DNA of 64,000 bases from Maribacter polysaccharolyticus (GCF_028882255.1 NZ_JARBUY010000008.1:4509-68508), one strand, 5' to 3'; shown: positions 54,480-64,000, numbered from the stretch's first letter. Translations and numbers: made by a program. Notes: generated by a model not told the origin, from the sequence alone.

Positions 54480-57023
54480 ATGCATCAAATAGAAAGATTA
54501 GAGGAGTTTAAAAAATCGGTTCAGAACAAGTTCAATGTGTATAACAGCCTGTTCCTTAATTTACCTTATCGGAATATCGAGAATGTCGGTATGGTCGTGC
54601 CCCTTTTGCACCATCAATCCGTTAAAGGCTTGAAAGCGGGCCTTAATCCACAAGAAATCCTGGAATCATTTTTTGCGAATTATGTGAATATTGAGAATGA
54701 AAAGGAGCAGATCGATTTTATGTTCCGCATTATACAATATGTAGAACGCCAAGTTGTTTTATACGATAGTGTAGAGGATGCGGCTTTTCCAAAGCTGCAA
54801 GAGCATAGCGATTCCCTTTCCATCAAGGATTATTTTCAACTGGTGAACAAGACGAAAAGTTGGGATAAGGTGGCCGAAAAACTATCGAACTTCAGTGCCC
54901 GGATCGTTCTTACCGCGCACCCAACCCAATTTTATACTTCGGCCGTTCTCGATATTATGAACGATCTGCGGTCGCTTATCGTGGATAATAAGATCGATGA
55001 CATCGATGTTACCCTACAACAATTGGGACTTACCTCATTAATGAACAGTCAAAAGCCCACACCTTTGGATGAGGCCAAGAATATCATTTATATACTACGG
55101 CATGTTTACTATGATGCGATGGGTGATCTGTATGCCTATATAAAAGAGAATATTGATAACGATGATTTTGAGAACCATAACATCATGAAACTTGGGTTCT
55201 GGCCGGGCGGTGACCGGGACGGAAACCCTTTTGTGACCGCTGAAATCACCAAGAATGTTGCCGATGAATTAAGGTTGAACCTTTTAAAATGCTATTATAA
55301 CGACCTTAAATCCCTTCAGAAAAAACTAACCTTCGCCAAAATACAGGACCCTTTAAAGGCTTTGCGCAATAAGGTGTATTCGGCAATGTTCGATTCAAAA
55401 AGGCCGATCGCTTACGAAGAGATCATCGATCCCTTGATGGAAATGCGCGACTTATTGGTCAATGAGTATCATGGTCTCTTCTTAAGTAAATTGGATCATT
55501 TTATTGATAAGGTAAAGATTTTCAAGACCCATTTTGCCTCACTTGATATACGGCAGGATCATAGCAAACATGTCTTGGCCGTTGAAACCATTTTAAAGGA
55601 AAACGGGTATTTAAAGGAAAGTTTGTCCGAGGTTTCAGAGTCGGAACTGATTGATTTGTTATTGAGGGAAGAAATAACGGCCGATCCCGATACCTATGAG
55701 GATATTGTCAAGGACACTTTGTTGAATATTCAACAGTTGAAAGACATACAAGCCAAAAATGGGGAAGACGGTTGCAATAGGTATATCATCAGTAATTCTG
55801 AGGATATATTCTCCGTGTTGTTTGTATTCGGTCTATTCCGATGGGCCGGTTGGGAAAAGGATGCCATTACCTTTGATATCATTCCCCTATTCGAAACCAT
55901 GAAGGGAATGTCCGGGGCAGAAGGTATCATGCAGACCCTTTTTGATCTGCCTGAATATCAAAAACACCTTGAGCAGCGGCGGAAAAGACAGACCATGATG
56001 CTCGGATTTTCCGATGGTACCAAAGACGGAGGGTATGTTAAGGCCAACTGGTCTATCCTTAAAACCAAAGAACAATTGTCGAAGGTGTGTAAAAAGAACG
56101 ATATAAAAGCCATGTTTTTCGATGGTAGGGGAGGCCCACCGGCACGTGGTGGAGGTAGAACACATCGTTTTTATGCTGCCCAGACCAAAGATATCGCCAA
56201 TAACGAGATTCAGCTCACCATTCAAGGGCAGACCATTACGAGTACCTATGGGACGAAGGAACAATTTCAGCATAATTGTGAACAATTGTTGACCGCCGGA
56301 TTGTCCAATAACCTATTCGGAAAGGAAAATGTGATTTCCAAGGAGCATCGAAAATTATTGGAGGAATTGTCCGAATTGAGTTTTGCCAAGTACGATGCGT
56401 TGAAAAACCATGAAATGTTCATTCCCTATCTCGAAAACAGGAGTACGCTCAAATATTACCAAAAGGCGAACATCGGCAGTAGGCCTGGGAAACGTGGGAA
56501 TAAAAAACAATTGACATTAAGCGACCTAAGGGCTATTTCATTCGTCGGTTCATGGAGTCAATTGAAACAGAATGTACCTGGTTACTTTGGTATCGGTACG
56601 GCTATAAAAACCATCCGTGACTCGGGGCGCCTCAGGGAATTGAAGAAAATGTACAAGGAAGTTCCCTTTTTTAAGGCCTTGATGCATAATAGTATGATGT
56701 CGCTCACCAAATGCTATTTTGAATTGACGAGTTATATGAAGGAAGATGCGAAATACGGCGAATTTTGGAATATCCTTTATAATGAATACCTCCTATCGAA
56801 AGAAATGCTATTGTTGATTTCAGGATCCAATGTTTTAATGGAAAATGAAGGTATTTCACGGGAATCGATACAAATCAGGGAGAATATCGTACTGCCACTT
56901 CTGGTGATCCAACAATATGCCCTCCAAAAAATAGGTCAGGAAACGGATTATAAGGAAATCTATGAGAAGATAGTAACCAGATCCCTTTACGGAAATATCA
57001 ATGCGAGTCGAAACTCGGCTTAA
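54480..57023 (+). CDS. ppc: Phosphoenolpyruvate carboxylase
   Basis: 847 residues from the ATG at 54480, which matches the usual N terminus (MHQIERLEEFKKSVQNKF); an ATG at 54408 would add 24 residues. Seen: VLTAHPTQF (catalytic His), GFWPGGDRDGNPFVT, FFDGRGGPPARGGGRTHRF, GSRPGKRG. It carboxylates PEP to oxaloacetate. The last four residues are RNSA, not the QNTG-type end usual in bacterial PEPCs. It ends at an 11-bp hairpin. Confidence 0.93.
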   Translation: MHQIERLEEFKKSVQNKFNVYNSLFLNLPYRNIENVGMVVPLLHHQSVKGLKAGLNPQEILESFFANYVNIENEKEQIDFMFRIIQYVERQVVLYDSVEDAAFPKLQEHSDSLSIKDYFQLVNKTKSWDKVAEKLSNFSARIVLTAHPTQFYTSAVLDIMNDLRSLIVDNKIDDIDVTLQQLGLTSLMNSQKPTPLDEAKNIIYILRHVYYDAMGDLYAYIKENIDNDDFENHNIMKLGFWPGGDRDGNPFVTAEITKNVADELRLNLLKCYYNDLKSLQKKLTFAKIQDPLKALRNKVYSAMFDSKRPIAYEEIIDPLMEMRDLLVNEYHGLFLSKLDHFIDKVKIFKTHFASLDIRQDHSKHVLAVETILKENGYLKESLSEVSESELIDLLLREEITADPDTYEDIVKDTLLNIQQLKDIQAKNGEDGCNRYIISNSEDIFSVLFVFGLFRWAGWEKDAITFDIIPLFETMKGMSGAEGIMQTLFDLPEYQKHLEQRRKRQTMMLGFSDGTKDGGYVKANWSILKTKEQLSKVCKKNDIKAMFFDGRGGPPARGGGRTHRFYAAQTKDIANNEIQLTIQGQTITSTYGTKEQFQHNCEQLLTAGLSNNLFGKENVISKEHRKLLEELSELSFAKYDALKNHEMFIPYLENRSTLKYYQKANIGSRPGKRGNKKQLTLSDLRAISFVGSWSQLKQNVPGYFGIGTAIKTIRDSGRLRELKKMYKEVPFFKALMHNSMMSLTKCYFELTSYMKEDAKYGEFWNILYNEYLLSKEMLLLISGSNVLMENEGISRESIQIRENIVLPLLVIQQYALQKIGQETDYKEIYEKIVTRSLYGNINASRNSA

Positions 57024-57032
57024 TGTAATGGT

Positions 57033-57071
57033 AAAAAAAGGACCTACAAGGTTGTTTGATCTTGTAGGTCC
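57033..57071 (-). terminator. Terminator, minus strand
   Basis: A perfect 11-bp stem (57040-57050 with 57061-57071) with a 10-nt loop. On the minus strand seven T follow (57033-57039). It serves transcription from the right and lies just beyond the ppc stop. Confidence 0.85.
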
Positions 57072-57131
57072 ATATAGCTTAAATCACTTTTATTACCGGT
57101 AGGGTTTTTAAACCCTATTGGGTAGTAAAGA

Positions 57132-57275
57132 CTATTTCTTGTTTTGTTGCTTTTTTATAGTGGTCTTGTCTATATCGAACGTATTGGTATCGATACCGGT
57201 ATTACCGGTTGGATTGGTAGGATTTGATTGTTGTACTTTTCTTTTGAATTTCTTTTTGTCTTTGATTATTCCCAT
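57132..57275 (-). CDS. Small Lys/Asn/Thr-rich ORF, unrecognised
   Basis: A 47-residue frame starting at the ATG at 57275. It begins MGIIKDKKKFKRKVQQ, has NPTNPTGNTGIDTNTFDIDK in the middle and ends in a basic tail (TTIKKQQNKK). A strong minus-strand terminator lies 60 nt after its stop. No homologous family comes to mind. It could also be a leader or a chance ORF; the Bacteroidota -7 box is not clear upstream. Confidence 0.5.
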   Translation of the reverse strand: MGIIKDKKKFKRKVQQSNPTNPTGNTGIDTNTFDIDKTTIKKQQNKK

Positions 57276-57405
57276 TTTTTCGGTTTTTATGTTCAACCTT
57301 AATATAGGATTCGCAAGTCGAAATCTCCGTTAAAGGCGTTGTAAACCTCTGTTAAGGAATGTTAATGACCACTGTGCATTACAGTAATGGCAACAAGACT
57401 ACGTA

Positions 57406-58902
57406 TTAATTCAAAGGGGTACTCAAAATGCCATAAAATGCTTTGATGCCATAAGCGATTTGAGCGATTTTGAGGTTTTCATTCGGACTATGCTGATTGT
57501 TGTCGGCATTTACCAAAGGTACGATGAAAGCCGGTATTTTCAATTCGTTGATAAAAGGGGCAATGGGTACGGTACCCCCCATAATCCGGATCTGGACCAC
57601 ATCCTCACCGAAAGAATCGTTCAATACCTTTACCAAGAAATGGCCATATGCATTGTCCAAATCGGTTCTAAAAGCATTTGTTACACTGCCTTCGGTAATG
57701 GTGATGATCTTGTCATGGGCCATGCGCTCCTCTTTGGTAGGAACACCCTCCATGACATAGAACCCTTGGTTTGCAATATGTTTTTTGACAAGGGTTTTTA
57801 ATCTGTTTCCATCGGTTTCCGGAACTAACCGTATATCTATTTCCGCCGTGGCACTTTCCGGGATAATGGTACGTGCTTTCTCTCCGACCCACCCCGAGGC
57901 TAGACCGCGGATGTTCAGGGAAGGGTATTGTAAGGATTCCTGATAAAAACTGCCCACCTGTTCCGGGGTTTTAATGGCGAGATTTGCATTGATGTTTTCT
58001 GCATCTTCCGGCACTTTTTTTAAGATTTCCATGGTTGGGTCGTCCAATGTGATACCATCATAATATCCTTTGATCAAGACTTTGCCATTGGGGTCTTTCA
58101 TGCTGGCCAATACCTGTGACAACTGAAAACCCGGATTGGGGGCATAATTCCCGTAATGTCCACTATGTTGTGGCTTTATTGGGCCGTAAGTGGTTAACGA
58201 AAGGCTGGTAATACCTCTACAGCCATATACCACTGTGGGTTTTCCTGAGCCATGTACCGGTCCGTCATTGATGACCAGAAAATCGGCCTTTAGTAAATCC
58301 CTGTATTCCTTTACGGCATCCGGTAAGGGTTTGCTGCCTTTTTCCTCTTCGCTATCCAAAATCACCTTAACATTGAATGGCAACACGACGTTGTTCTTTT
58401 TCAATAGATCAATGGCGTTTAAAAACATGACTATGGGGCCTTTGTCATCCGAGGTTGAACGACCAAAAAGCCGCCAGTCGGCATTCATGTTTTTAGTAAG
58501 ACTGTCAAAAGGTTGGGTTTTCCATTGGTCGCCTTCTTTTGATTTCAAAACGACTTGGTACGGATTCGGTTGATCCCATTTTGAGGGATCCACGGACTGC
58601 CCGTCGAGATGCATATAAAAAAGTACGGTAGGTTTTTGGTCTTCCACGGGCAATGCCGCAAAGAACAGCGATTCCCCTTTGGTCGGCAATAGGGAGGAAT
58701 TAAAGCCCCTTTCGTTGAATTTTTTGGTGAGCCAAGTAAGGTTCCGATTGATATCGGCGTGTTCCAAAGCATCATTGGGTATGGCTACGAACTCCCTTAA
58801 TTCATTGATTGTGTGGCTTACATAGGCGTTAAGGACATCATCATCTTGAGCAAAAGTATGCGCTGAGATACATACAAGGAATAGGGCTATGATTTTTTTC
58901 AT
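57406..58902 (-). CDS. M20 family metallopeptidase, secreted
   Basis: 498 residues, signal peptide ending HTFAQ. Zinc ligands are in LFYMHLDGQSVDP (His), STSDDKGPIVMF (Asp), DSEEEKGSKP (Glu-Glu) and the C-terminal NQHSPNEN His. The family removes residues from dipeptides or acts as carboxypeptidase. It is downstream of the trp genes and the small membrane protein, in the same direction. Confidence 0.92.
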   Translation of the reverse strand: MKKIIALFLVCISAHTFAQDDDVLNAYVSHTINELREFVAIPNDALEHADINRNLTWLTKKFNERGFNSSLLPTKGESLFFAALPVEDQKPTVLFYMHLDGQSVDPSKWDQPNPYQVVLKSKEGDQWKTQPFDSLTKNMNADWRLFGRSTSDDKGPIVMFLNAIDLLKKNNVVLPFNVKVILDSEEEKGSKPLPDAVKEYRDLLKADFLVINDGPVHGSGKPTVVYGCRGITSLSLTTYGPIKPQHSGHYGNYAPNPGFQLSQVLASMKDPNGKVLIKGYYDGITLDDPTMEILKKVPEDAENINANLAIKTPEQVGSFYQESLQYPSLNIRGLASGWVGEKARTIIPESATAEIDIRLVPETDGNRLKTLVKKHIANQGFYVMEGVPTKEERMAHDKIITITEGSVTNAFRTDLDNAYGHFLVKVLNDSFGEDVVQIRIMGGTVPIAPFINELKIPAFIVPLVNADNNQHSPNENLKIAQIAYGIKAFYGILSTPLN

Positions 58903-58939
58903 TTTCTTTTTTGGGAATAAGTTTTAAAAGTAGGCATTT

Positions 58940-59164
58940 CTAATTTTTCAACAAGCCTATTACCTTTAAAATAATAAGTCGGAGAAGGAGTAAAAAGGGA
59001 AAGCCGTGGAAAATGACATCGAACCAATCCATTGGCCCCATACCGATCGCTCCACCGGCTATCCACCGTATTTTACCCCAAATATGGGGTTCTGGAAAAA
59101 ATGGGGCCAACCCCAATGTCAAACAAAGTAAGATGACCAGTTTCCACTTGTTGATGAATTCCAT
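58940..59164 (-). CDS. Small conserved membrane protein
   Basis: 74 residues with two hydrophobic stretches (VILLCLTLGLAPFF and FPFLLLLRLIILKVIGLL) around EPHIWGKIRWIAGGAIGMGPMDWFDV. I associate this WGKIRWI...GMxPMDWFD pattern with small membrane proteins common in Bacteroidota, function unknown. It starts 3 nt after the trpA stop. Confidence 0.75.
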   Translation of the reverse strand: MEFINKWKLVILLCLTLGLAPFFPEPHIWGKIRWIAGGAIGMGPMDWFDVIFHGFPFLLLLRLIILKVIGLLKN

Positions 59165-59167
59165 GGC

Positions 59168-59929
59168 TTAACGGATGGTTTTGATAAAATCGGGAATTCC
59201 CTCGATTCCAAATTGGTTCAAATGCTTAATGAATGCAGAGCCAATGATTGCCCCGGAAGTGGTACGGGTGGCTTGGTTAAAGGTCTCCGCATTATTGATC
59301 CCAAATCCGACAATTTGGGGATTGTTGAGGTCAAGGGCCGCAATGCGTTCAAAATAAGCTTGTTGTTCCGATCCAAAACCGGACGTGGCCCCAGTGGTAC
59401 TGGCCGAACTGACCATGTAAATGAATCCGTTCGAGGCATCGTCAATTTTTCTGATGCGCTCATCACTGGTTTGGGGGGTGATCAAAAATATATTGATCAG
59501 CCCGTATTTTTTAAACGTCGCTTCGTAATCTTGTAGATATACATCCAAGGGTAAATCGGGTAAAATGAGTCCGTCAATACCAATTTCCTTACATCGTTTG
59601 CAAAAGGCCTCGACGCCATATTGAAACACCGGATTAAAATAGCCCATAATGATCAAGGGGATGGAGACCGATTTTCGGATATCCTTCAATTGTTCAAAAA
59701 GTAATTCGGTGTTCATCCCGTTTTTCAAAGCGGCCGTTGAACTTTCTTGAATGGTGGGGCCGTCTGCCAACGGGTCTGAAAAAGGTAATCCGATCTCGAT
59801 GAGATCCACCCCGTTCTTTTCGAGGTCCTGTATGATGTTCACCGTGTCGTTGAGTTCTGGATAACCGGCGGTAAAATAAATGGAAAGGATTTTTTTATCC
59901 TCCTTGAGTTTTTGGTGTATTCTGTTCAT
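59168..59929 (-). CDS. trpA: Tryptophan synthase alpha subunit
   Basis: 253 residues from the ATG at 59929. The catalytic Glu and Asp are in LIEIGLPFSDPLADGPTIQ; GLILPDLPLD and the phosphate-binding GFGINNAETF follow. It cleaves indole-glycerol phosphate. The start is 10 nt after the trpB stop. Confidence 0.97.
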   Translation of the reverse strand: MNRIHQKLKEDKKILSIYFTAGYPELNDTVNIIQDLEKNGVDLIEIGLPFSDPLADGPTIQESSTAALKNGMNTELLFEQLKDIRKSVSIPLIIMGYFNPVFQYGVEAFCKRCKEIGIDGLILPDLPLDVYLQDYEATFKKYGLINIFLITPQTSDERIRKIDDASNGFIYMVSSASTTGATSGFGSEQQAYFERIAALDLNNPQIVGFGINNAETFNQATRTTSGAIIGSAFIKHLNQFGIEGIPDFIKTIR

Positions 59930-59939
59930 CGGAAATGGA

Positions 59940-61121
59940 TTATAGCTTGAAATAATCAATGTATGTGTCGAGATCCTTGTCGCCACGACCCGAAAGATTT
60001 ATAACGACGATATCATTTGGTTTGAATGTCTTTTCTTCCAAAACCGCAAAGGCGTGTGAGCTTTCGATGGCGGGAATGATGCCTTCCAACTTGGATAATA
60101 ACAAGCCGGCTTTCATGGCATCGGCATCGGTTATTGATATGAATTCCCCGCGGCCAGACCGGAATAAATGGGCATGCATGGGGCCAACACCGGGATAATC
60201 GAGTCCGGCCGATATGGAATACGGTTCGGTTATTTGTCCGTCCGGCGTCTGCATCAACAGGGTCTTGCTTCCATGAATGATCCCAACTTTCCCCAATGCG
60301 GAGGTTGCTGCACTTTCCCCGGAATCAATTCCTTTTCCGGCAGCCTCAACCGCGATAATTCCGACATCCTCTGTATCCAGATAATGGTAAAAAGCACCGG
60401 CGGCATTACTGCCCCCACCGACACAGGCAATGACATAATCAGGGTTTTCAACACCCTCTTTTTCTTTTAATTGGGATTTTATTTCTTGGGAAATCACCGA
60501 TTGAAACCGGGCGACCATATCGGGGTAAGGGTGTGGCCCAACCACCGAACCTATAATATAATGGGTGTCTACGGGGTTATTGATCCAATCGCGGATGGCC
60601 TCATTGGTGGCATCCTTTAAGGTTCTACTACCGGAAAGTGCAGGGCGTACTTCGGCACCCAACATTTTCATTCGTGCTACGTTCGGTGCTTGTCGTGCAA
60701 TATCTATCTCTCCCATATAGACCACACATTCTATTCCCATCAGCGCACAGACCGTAGCCGTGGCAACACCGTGTTGACCGGCACCTGTCTCGGCAATGAT
60801 CCTGTTCTTACCTAGTTTTTTGGCCATGAGTATCTGCCCTATGGTATTATTTACCTTATGGGCACCGGTATGGCAAAGGTCTTCCCTTTTTAAGTAGATC
60901 TTCGTGTTGTATTTTTTCGATAACCTTTCTGCGAAGTATAATGGGGTCGGCCGGCCAACATAATCCTTCAATAAATGGTCGAATTCCTTTTTGAACGAAG
61001 GTTCTTCCATGATCTGGATATAGTTTTGGCGTAATTCCTCGGTATTCGGGTATAGCATTTCCGGTATGAATGCCCCTCCGAATTCTCCATAATAGCCTTT
61101 TTCGTCTGCGTTGTAACTCAT
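59940..61121 (-). CDS. trpB: Tryptophan synthase beta subunit
   Basis: 393 residues. PLP Lys89 is in [12 protein letters not shown], and the [11 protein letters not shown]-phosphate loop is present. It joins indole and serine. It overlaps trpF by 4 nt. The order G-D-C-F-B-A is the usual one. Confidence 0.98.
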   Translation of the reverse strand: MSYNADEKGYYGEFGGAFIPEMLYPNTEELRQNYIQIMEEPSFKKEFDHLLKDYVGRPTPLYFAERLSKKYNTKIYLKREDLCHTGAHKVNNTIGQILMAKKLGKNRIIAETGAGQHGVATATVCALMGIECVVYMGEIDIARQAPNVARMKMLGAEVRPALSGSRTLKDATNEAIRDWINNPVDTHYIIGSVVGPHPYPDMVARFQSVISQEIKSQLKEKEGVENPDYVIACVGGGSNAAGAFYHYLDTEDVGIIAVEAAGKGIDSGESAATSALGKVGIIHGSKTLLMQTPDGQITEPYSISAGLDYPGVGPMHAHLFRSGRGEFISITDADAMKAGLLLSKLEGIIPAIESSHAFAVLEEKTFKPNDIVVINLSGRGDKDLDTYIDYFKL

Positions 61122-61780
61122 CTTAGTTCTTTTATAAAATCTTTTAATGCGCCAAGATCCTTCAATCCTGGCTCAATTTCAAATTGGCTGTTCACATCAA
61201 TGGCATGGCAAAGGTTTGAATTTGGCAGCTTCATGAATTCCTTGATCGAATCCAAGTCCATAGGCCCAATACCCCCACTTAAGAAATAGGGTTTTTTGGA
61301 TGGAAAATCCTTTAAAATCTTCCAGTCGAACTTGTATCCATTGCCACCGGGCAGTTTTCCCTTGGTATCGAAAAGGTAATAATCACAAACCGATTCGTAA
61401 GGCTCAAGTTCCTTGAAATCGAATTCATCCTTTAATGAAAATACCTTAATGATATCGACACCTTTCAATTCGCTCTTTAGCGTACGGCAATAATCCGGGG
61501 ATTCCTTGCCGTGAAGCTGTACTGCCACTAATTTATGGGTGTTTACCTTCTCTACGATCTCTTCGATATATGCATCGACAAAAACGCCTACCTTTTTGAT
61601 ACGATGTGGTAAAATGATGGGCTTTTCATCGAAATGCCTTTTGGACGGCTCCCAGAAAATAAACCCAAGGTAATCGGGATTTAAGGTCGCGACCTCAGCG
61701 GCATTTTTGTTCATACCACAGACCTTGACCTTTATCGGTTCCTTTTTCGGATCTTTGGCAAGTTTATGGTATTGGCTCAT
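61118..61780 (-). CDS. trpF: Phosphoribosylanthranilate isomerase
   Basis: 220 residues with the N-terminal KVKVCGMNK (catalytic Cys), [28 protein letters not shown] and LSGGIGP. Ser-Gln-rich N terminus extends before the barrel. It isomerises PRA to CdRP. Confidence 0.95.
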   Translation of the reverse strand: MSQYHKLAKDPKKEPIKVKVCGMNKNAAEVATLNPDYLGFIFWEPSKRHFDEKPIILPHRIKKVGVFVDAYIEEIVEKVNTHKLVAVQLHGKESPDYCRTLKSELKGVDIIKVFSLKDEFDFKELEPYESVCDYYLFDTKGKLPGGNGYKFDWKILKDFPSKKPYFLSGGIGPMDLDSIKEFMKLPNSNLCHAIDVNSQFEIEPGLKDLGALKDFIKELR

Positions 61781-61793
61781 GGGTCTCTTGTTT

Positions 61794-62576
61794 TCAGTTC
61801 AAAGCGTTGATGAATGCCGTCGCACTTACCCCGGGATCTTCGGTTTTCATGAAATTTTCACCGATAAGAAAACCCTGATACCCAAAAGGCCTTAATTCCT
61901 TTATGGCTTCAATGCTACTGATACCGCTTTCCGATACTTTCACGAAATCGTCCGGGATGATCTTTGAAAGGTTTTTACTGGTCTCCAAACTGACTTCAAA
62001 AGTCTTAAGGTTGCGATTGTTGACCCCCAACATATCCAGACTGGGCATGATCGATTTGTGCAATTCCTCCTCATTGTGTACTTCCAATAAAACATCCAAA
62101 TGCAAGCTTTTGGCCAATTCGGAAAACAACTTTATTTCGGATGGGGATAAAATGGCGGCAATCAAAAGAATAACATCGGCCCCATAGGCTTTGGCTTCTA
62201 TGATTTGATATTCATCAATGATGAATTCTTTTCGGAGTAATGGCATTTTTACCGATGCCCTTGCTGCTAAAAGATCGTCAAGCGATCCTCCGAAATATTT
62301 GCCATCGGTTAAAACGGACATGCCACAAACACCTGCATGTTCATAGCCTTTTGCTACATCCTGTACATTAAGGGTATGATTGATGACCGATTTGGAGGGC
62401 GACCGGCGCTTATGCTCCGCAATAATTCCTGTGGGGCTATTCCGAAGTGCTTGCGCCAAAGAATTACTTTCCCGCCCAAAAAGTACGGAGGCCTCTAATT
62501 GGGATGTGGGAATCAATCCTTTTCGAAGTTCTACCTCGACCCTTTTGTCTCTGACTATTTTATCTAGGATATTCAT
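61794..62576 (-). CDS. trpC: Indole-3-glycerol phosphate synthase
   Basis: 260 residues with AEHKRRSPSKSVI (catalytic Lys), LLRKEFIIDEYQI, LLEVHNEEEL, VNNRNLKTFEV and SESGIS. It is separated from trpF by 13 nt. Confidence 0.97.
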   Translation of the reverse strand: MNILDKIVRDKRVEVELRKGLIPTSQLEASVLFGRESNSLAQALRNSPTGIIAEHKRRSPSKSVINHTLNVQDVAKGYEHAGVCGMSVLTDGKYFGGSLDDLLAARASVKMPLLRKEFIIDEYQIIEAKAYGADVILLIAAILSPSEIKLFSELAKSLHLDVLLEVHNEEELHKSIMPSLDMLGVNNRNLKTFEVSLETSKNLSKIIPDDFVKVSESGISSIEAIKELRPFGYQGFLIGENFMKTEDPGVSATAFINALN

Positions 62577-62587
62577 GTAATGAGCGA

Positions 62588-63580
62588 TTATACACTTAGT
62601 GCCTGTAATTTATTCAATGCTTTTAAGCCTTTTCCGGAAAGTAAGGCTTCTTTGGCGTTTTCAAACCCTTCTTTTGGGGAAACTCCATTAACCGTAGCGA
62701 TGGCGATACTGGCATTGGCGCAAACCACATTGTTTTGTGCCTCGGTTCCCTTGCCGTTAAGGATGTCCATAAATATCCTTGCCGATTCTTCGACAGTCTC
62801 ACCACCGACAATTTGGGATTGTTCCACACGTTTTATTCCAAAATCCCCAGGGTGCAACATGCCTTCCGATTTGTTCGATATGGTTTTGGTGGCCCCTGTC
62901 AATGATATTTCATCATAGCCATCCAATGCATGTAAAACGGTAAAGTTTTTATCGGTTTTTTGGTATAGGTACCCATACATACGGGCCAATTCCAAATTGA
63001 AAACCCCTACCATCTGGTTTTTGGGGAATGCGGGATTTACCATGGGCCCTAACATATTGAAAAAGGTTTTTACGGCCAATTCCCTTCGAATGGGGGCCAC
63101 ATTTTTCATGGCGGGATGAAAAAGGGGGGCGTGCAATACACATATTCCGGCCTCCTCAATCGACTTTTTAAGAAAATCAGCTTCATTGCTGAACGTAATG
63201 CCTAAAAATTCCATGACATTACTACTGCCACATTTTGAGGAAACCCCATAGTTACCATGTTTGGTCACTTTTACCCCCGCACCGGCGGTGACAAATGAGG
63301 CCAAGGTAGAAATATTGAAGGTGTCCTTGCCATCACCACCCGTTCCACATAAGTCAATGGGGTTATAGTCCGATAGGTCAACGGCCAAACATAGATCCAA
63401 TAAGGCATCGCGGAAACCTTCCAACTCTTCGATCGTAATGCTGCGCATCATATACACGGTTAAAAAAGCGGCGATCTGACTTGTATTGTATTCCCCTTTG
63501 GCGATGTTCACCAAAACTTGCTTGGCATCTTCCTTTGTAAGGAAGTCGTGATTGATCAATCTGTTTAAAATATCTTTCAT
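62588..63580 (-). CDS. trpD: Anthranilate phosphoribosyltransferase
   Basis: 330 residues with the PRPP site DLCGTGGDGKDTFNIST (77-92), KHGNYGVSSKCGSS and RRELAVKTFFNMLGPMVNP. It joins anthranilate and PRPP. It is separated from trpC by 11 nt and from trpG by about 28. Confidence 0.98.
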   Translation of the reverse strand: MKDILNRLINHDFLTKEDAKQVLVNIAKGEYNTSQIAAFLTVYMMRSITIEELEGFRDALLDLCLAVDLSDYNPIDLCGTGGDGKDTFNISTLASFVTAGAGVKVTKHGNYGVSSKCGSSNVMEFLGITFSNEADFLKKSIEEAGICVLHAPLFHPAMKNVAPIRRELAVKTFFNMLGPMVNPAFPKNQMVGVFNLELARMYGYLYQKTDKNFTVLHALDGYDEISLTGATKTISNKSEGMLHPGDFGIKRVEQSQIVGGETVEESARIFMDILNGKGTEAQNNVVCANASIAIATVNGVSPKEGFENAKEALLSGKGLKALNKLQALSV

Positions 63581-63608
63581 AAATGCTGAATTTGTTTCAG
63601 TGTTTATT

Positions 63609-64000
63609 CTATGCTTTATCGCGTAACCAGTTCTTTAGCATGGTTTTACCTTGTGGGGTCAACACGGACTCGGGATGGAATTGTACAGCCCGTACGTCAT
63701 ACTCCTTATGGCGGAGCGACATGATCTGGCCGTTTTCATCAATCGAAGTCGTTTCCAAAACCTCTGGCAGGTTGGGATCCACCACCCAGGAATGATAGCG
63801 CCCAACTTCTATTTCCTTAGGCAAACCCTCGAAGAGGATATCGTCTTTGGTCACTGTTATTTTGGTTGCGATACCGTGATAAACCTCATCAAGATTGATC
63901 AAGGTGCCCCCGAACACCTCGGCAATGGCCTGTTGTCCCAAACATACACCAAAGATACTTTTGGTCGGGGCGTACTCCGATATGATTTGCTTTAGCAGTC
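63609..64000 (-). CDS. trpG: Anthranilate synthase glutamine amidotransferase, 5' end beyond the window
   Basis: The frame is open to the right edge; 129 residues before the stop are here. The catalytic Cys is in IFGVCLGQQAIAEVFGG and the His-Glu pair in VQFHPESVLT. It supplies ammonia to TrpE, which should lie further right. It is the first visible gene of the trp series. Confidence 0.95.
   Translation of the reverse strand, partial: LLKQIISEYAPTKSIFGVCLGQQAIAEVFGGTLINLDEVYHGIATKITVTKDDILFEGLPKEIEVGRYHSWVVDPNLPEVLETTSIDENGQIMSLRHKEYDVRAVQFHPESVLTPQGKTMLKNWLRDKA

Noticed and set aside
57105-57123. TAGGGTTT..AAACCCTA hairpin beyond the small ORF
   Set aside because: An 8-bp stem with a 2-nt loop and no T run on either strand; the terminator at 57033-57071 explains the end better.
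1-64000. CRISPR arrays, tRNA or rRNA genes, insertion sequences, att sites
   Set aside because: I looked in the intergenic gaps and saw no regular direct repeats, cloverleaf-like segments, transposase or integrase motifs.

Overview
The window is chromosomal DNA from a member of the Bacteroidota, most likely a marine Flavobacteriaceae. Four things point there. The gene set is typical: TatA-like protein, DUF6702, an M1 peptidase with a signal peptide ending in Ala-Gln, ribosomal protein THX, and a CheY-like regulator behind a PAS kinase with an SHNLR phosphoacceptor box. Many starts have a TAnnTTTG box shortly upstream, several with TTG about 18-20 bp further up, which is the Bacteroidota housekeeping promoter. 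Shine-Dalgarno sequences are mostly absent. Secreted proteins mostly end their signal peptides in Ala-Gln or Ser-Gln. I cannot name a genus. I see no rRNA, tRNA, insertion sequence, prophage, CRISPR array or integron; this is mainly core genome.

Layout. 1-2325 (minus) is a repetitive secreted surface protein cut by the left edge. 2751-7201 (plus) is a four-gene envelope cluster: two paralogous proteins made of a TonB-receptor-like N-terminal domain, a DUF6702 protein and an M1 metallopeptidase. 7394-13479 holds a TatA-type protein, a PAP2 phosphatase, an O-methyltransferase, a GNAT enzyme, kynureninase, an MFS transporter, a lipoprotein and ClpP. Kynurenine 3-monooxygenase follows at 13742. 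15134-17728 (minus) is a YceI / beta-barrel / YceI set. 18166-21091 holds the coiled-coil and Nif3 pair and lpxK. 21081-25231 (minus) is lipA, gap and a TPR hybrid kinase. 25338-27547 (minus) has two ECF sigma factors, an anti-sigma factor and a Cys-rich small protein. 27757-31889 holds murB, an aminotransferase, an aspartyl protease with a PDZ domain and a DUF1573 protein.

32088-37761 (plus) is valS, an FAH-family enzyme, a secreted protein and two tandem PPK2 kinases. 37949-42745 (minus) is a rsfS-ftsH-LUD-cdsA-psd-acyl-CoA-binding series centred on membrane lipid and quality control. 42844-45219 has birA, a SRPBCC protein, and pyrE diverging from a Nudix gene with only 7 bp between the start codons. 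45250-48643 is a six-PAS histidine kinase with an overlapping receiver protein. 48848-52955 is coaD-ddl against PASTA-rluD, then yaaA. 53007-57023 contains a lipoprotein, ribosomal protein THX, a uracil-DNA glycosylase family gene and ppc. 57132-64000 (minus) is trpG-D-C-F-B-A, followed by a small membrane protein, an M20 peptidase and an unrecognised 47-residue Lys-rich ORF.

Functional links. Tryptophan synthesis (57-64 kb) and two enzymes of kynurenine breakdown (9.5 and 13.7 kb) lie in one window, but tryptophan dioxygenase is not here. The most unusual points are the stand-alone receptor-like N-terminal proteins, the modular surface protein, the YceI-barrel-YceI set, two genes whose promoter box ends 4 nt before the start codon, a zinc-ribbon family protein with no cysteine, and two short genes at 53376 and 57132. 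I do not see a clear new defence or mobile system.
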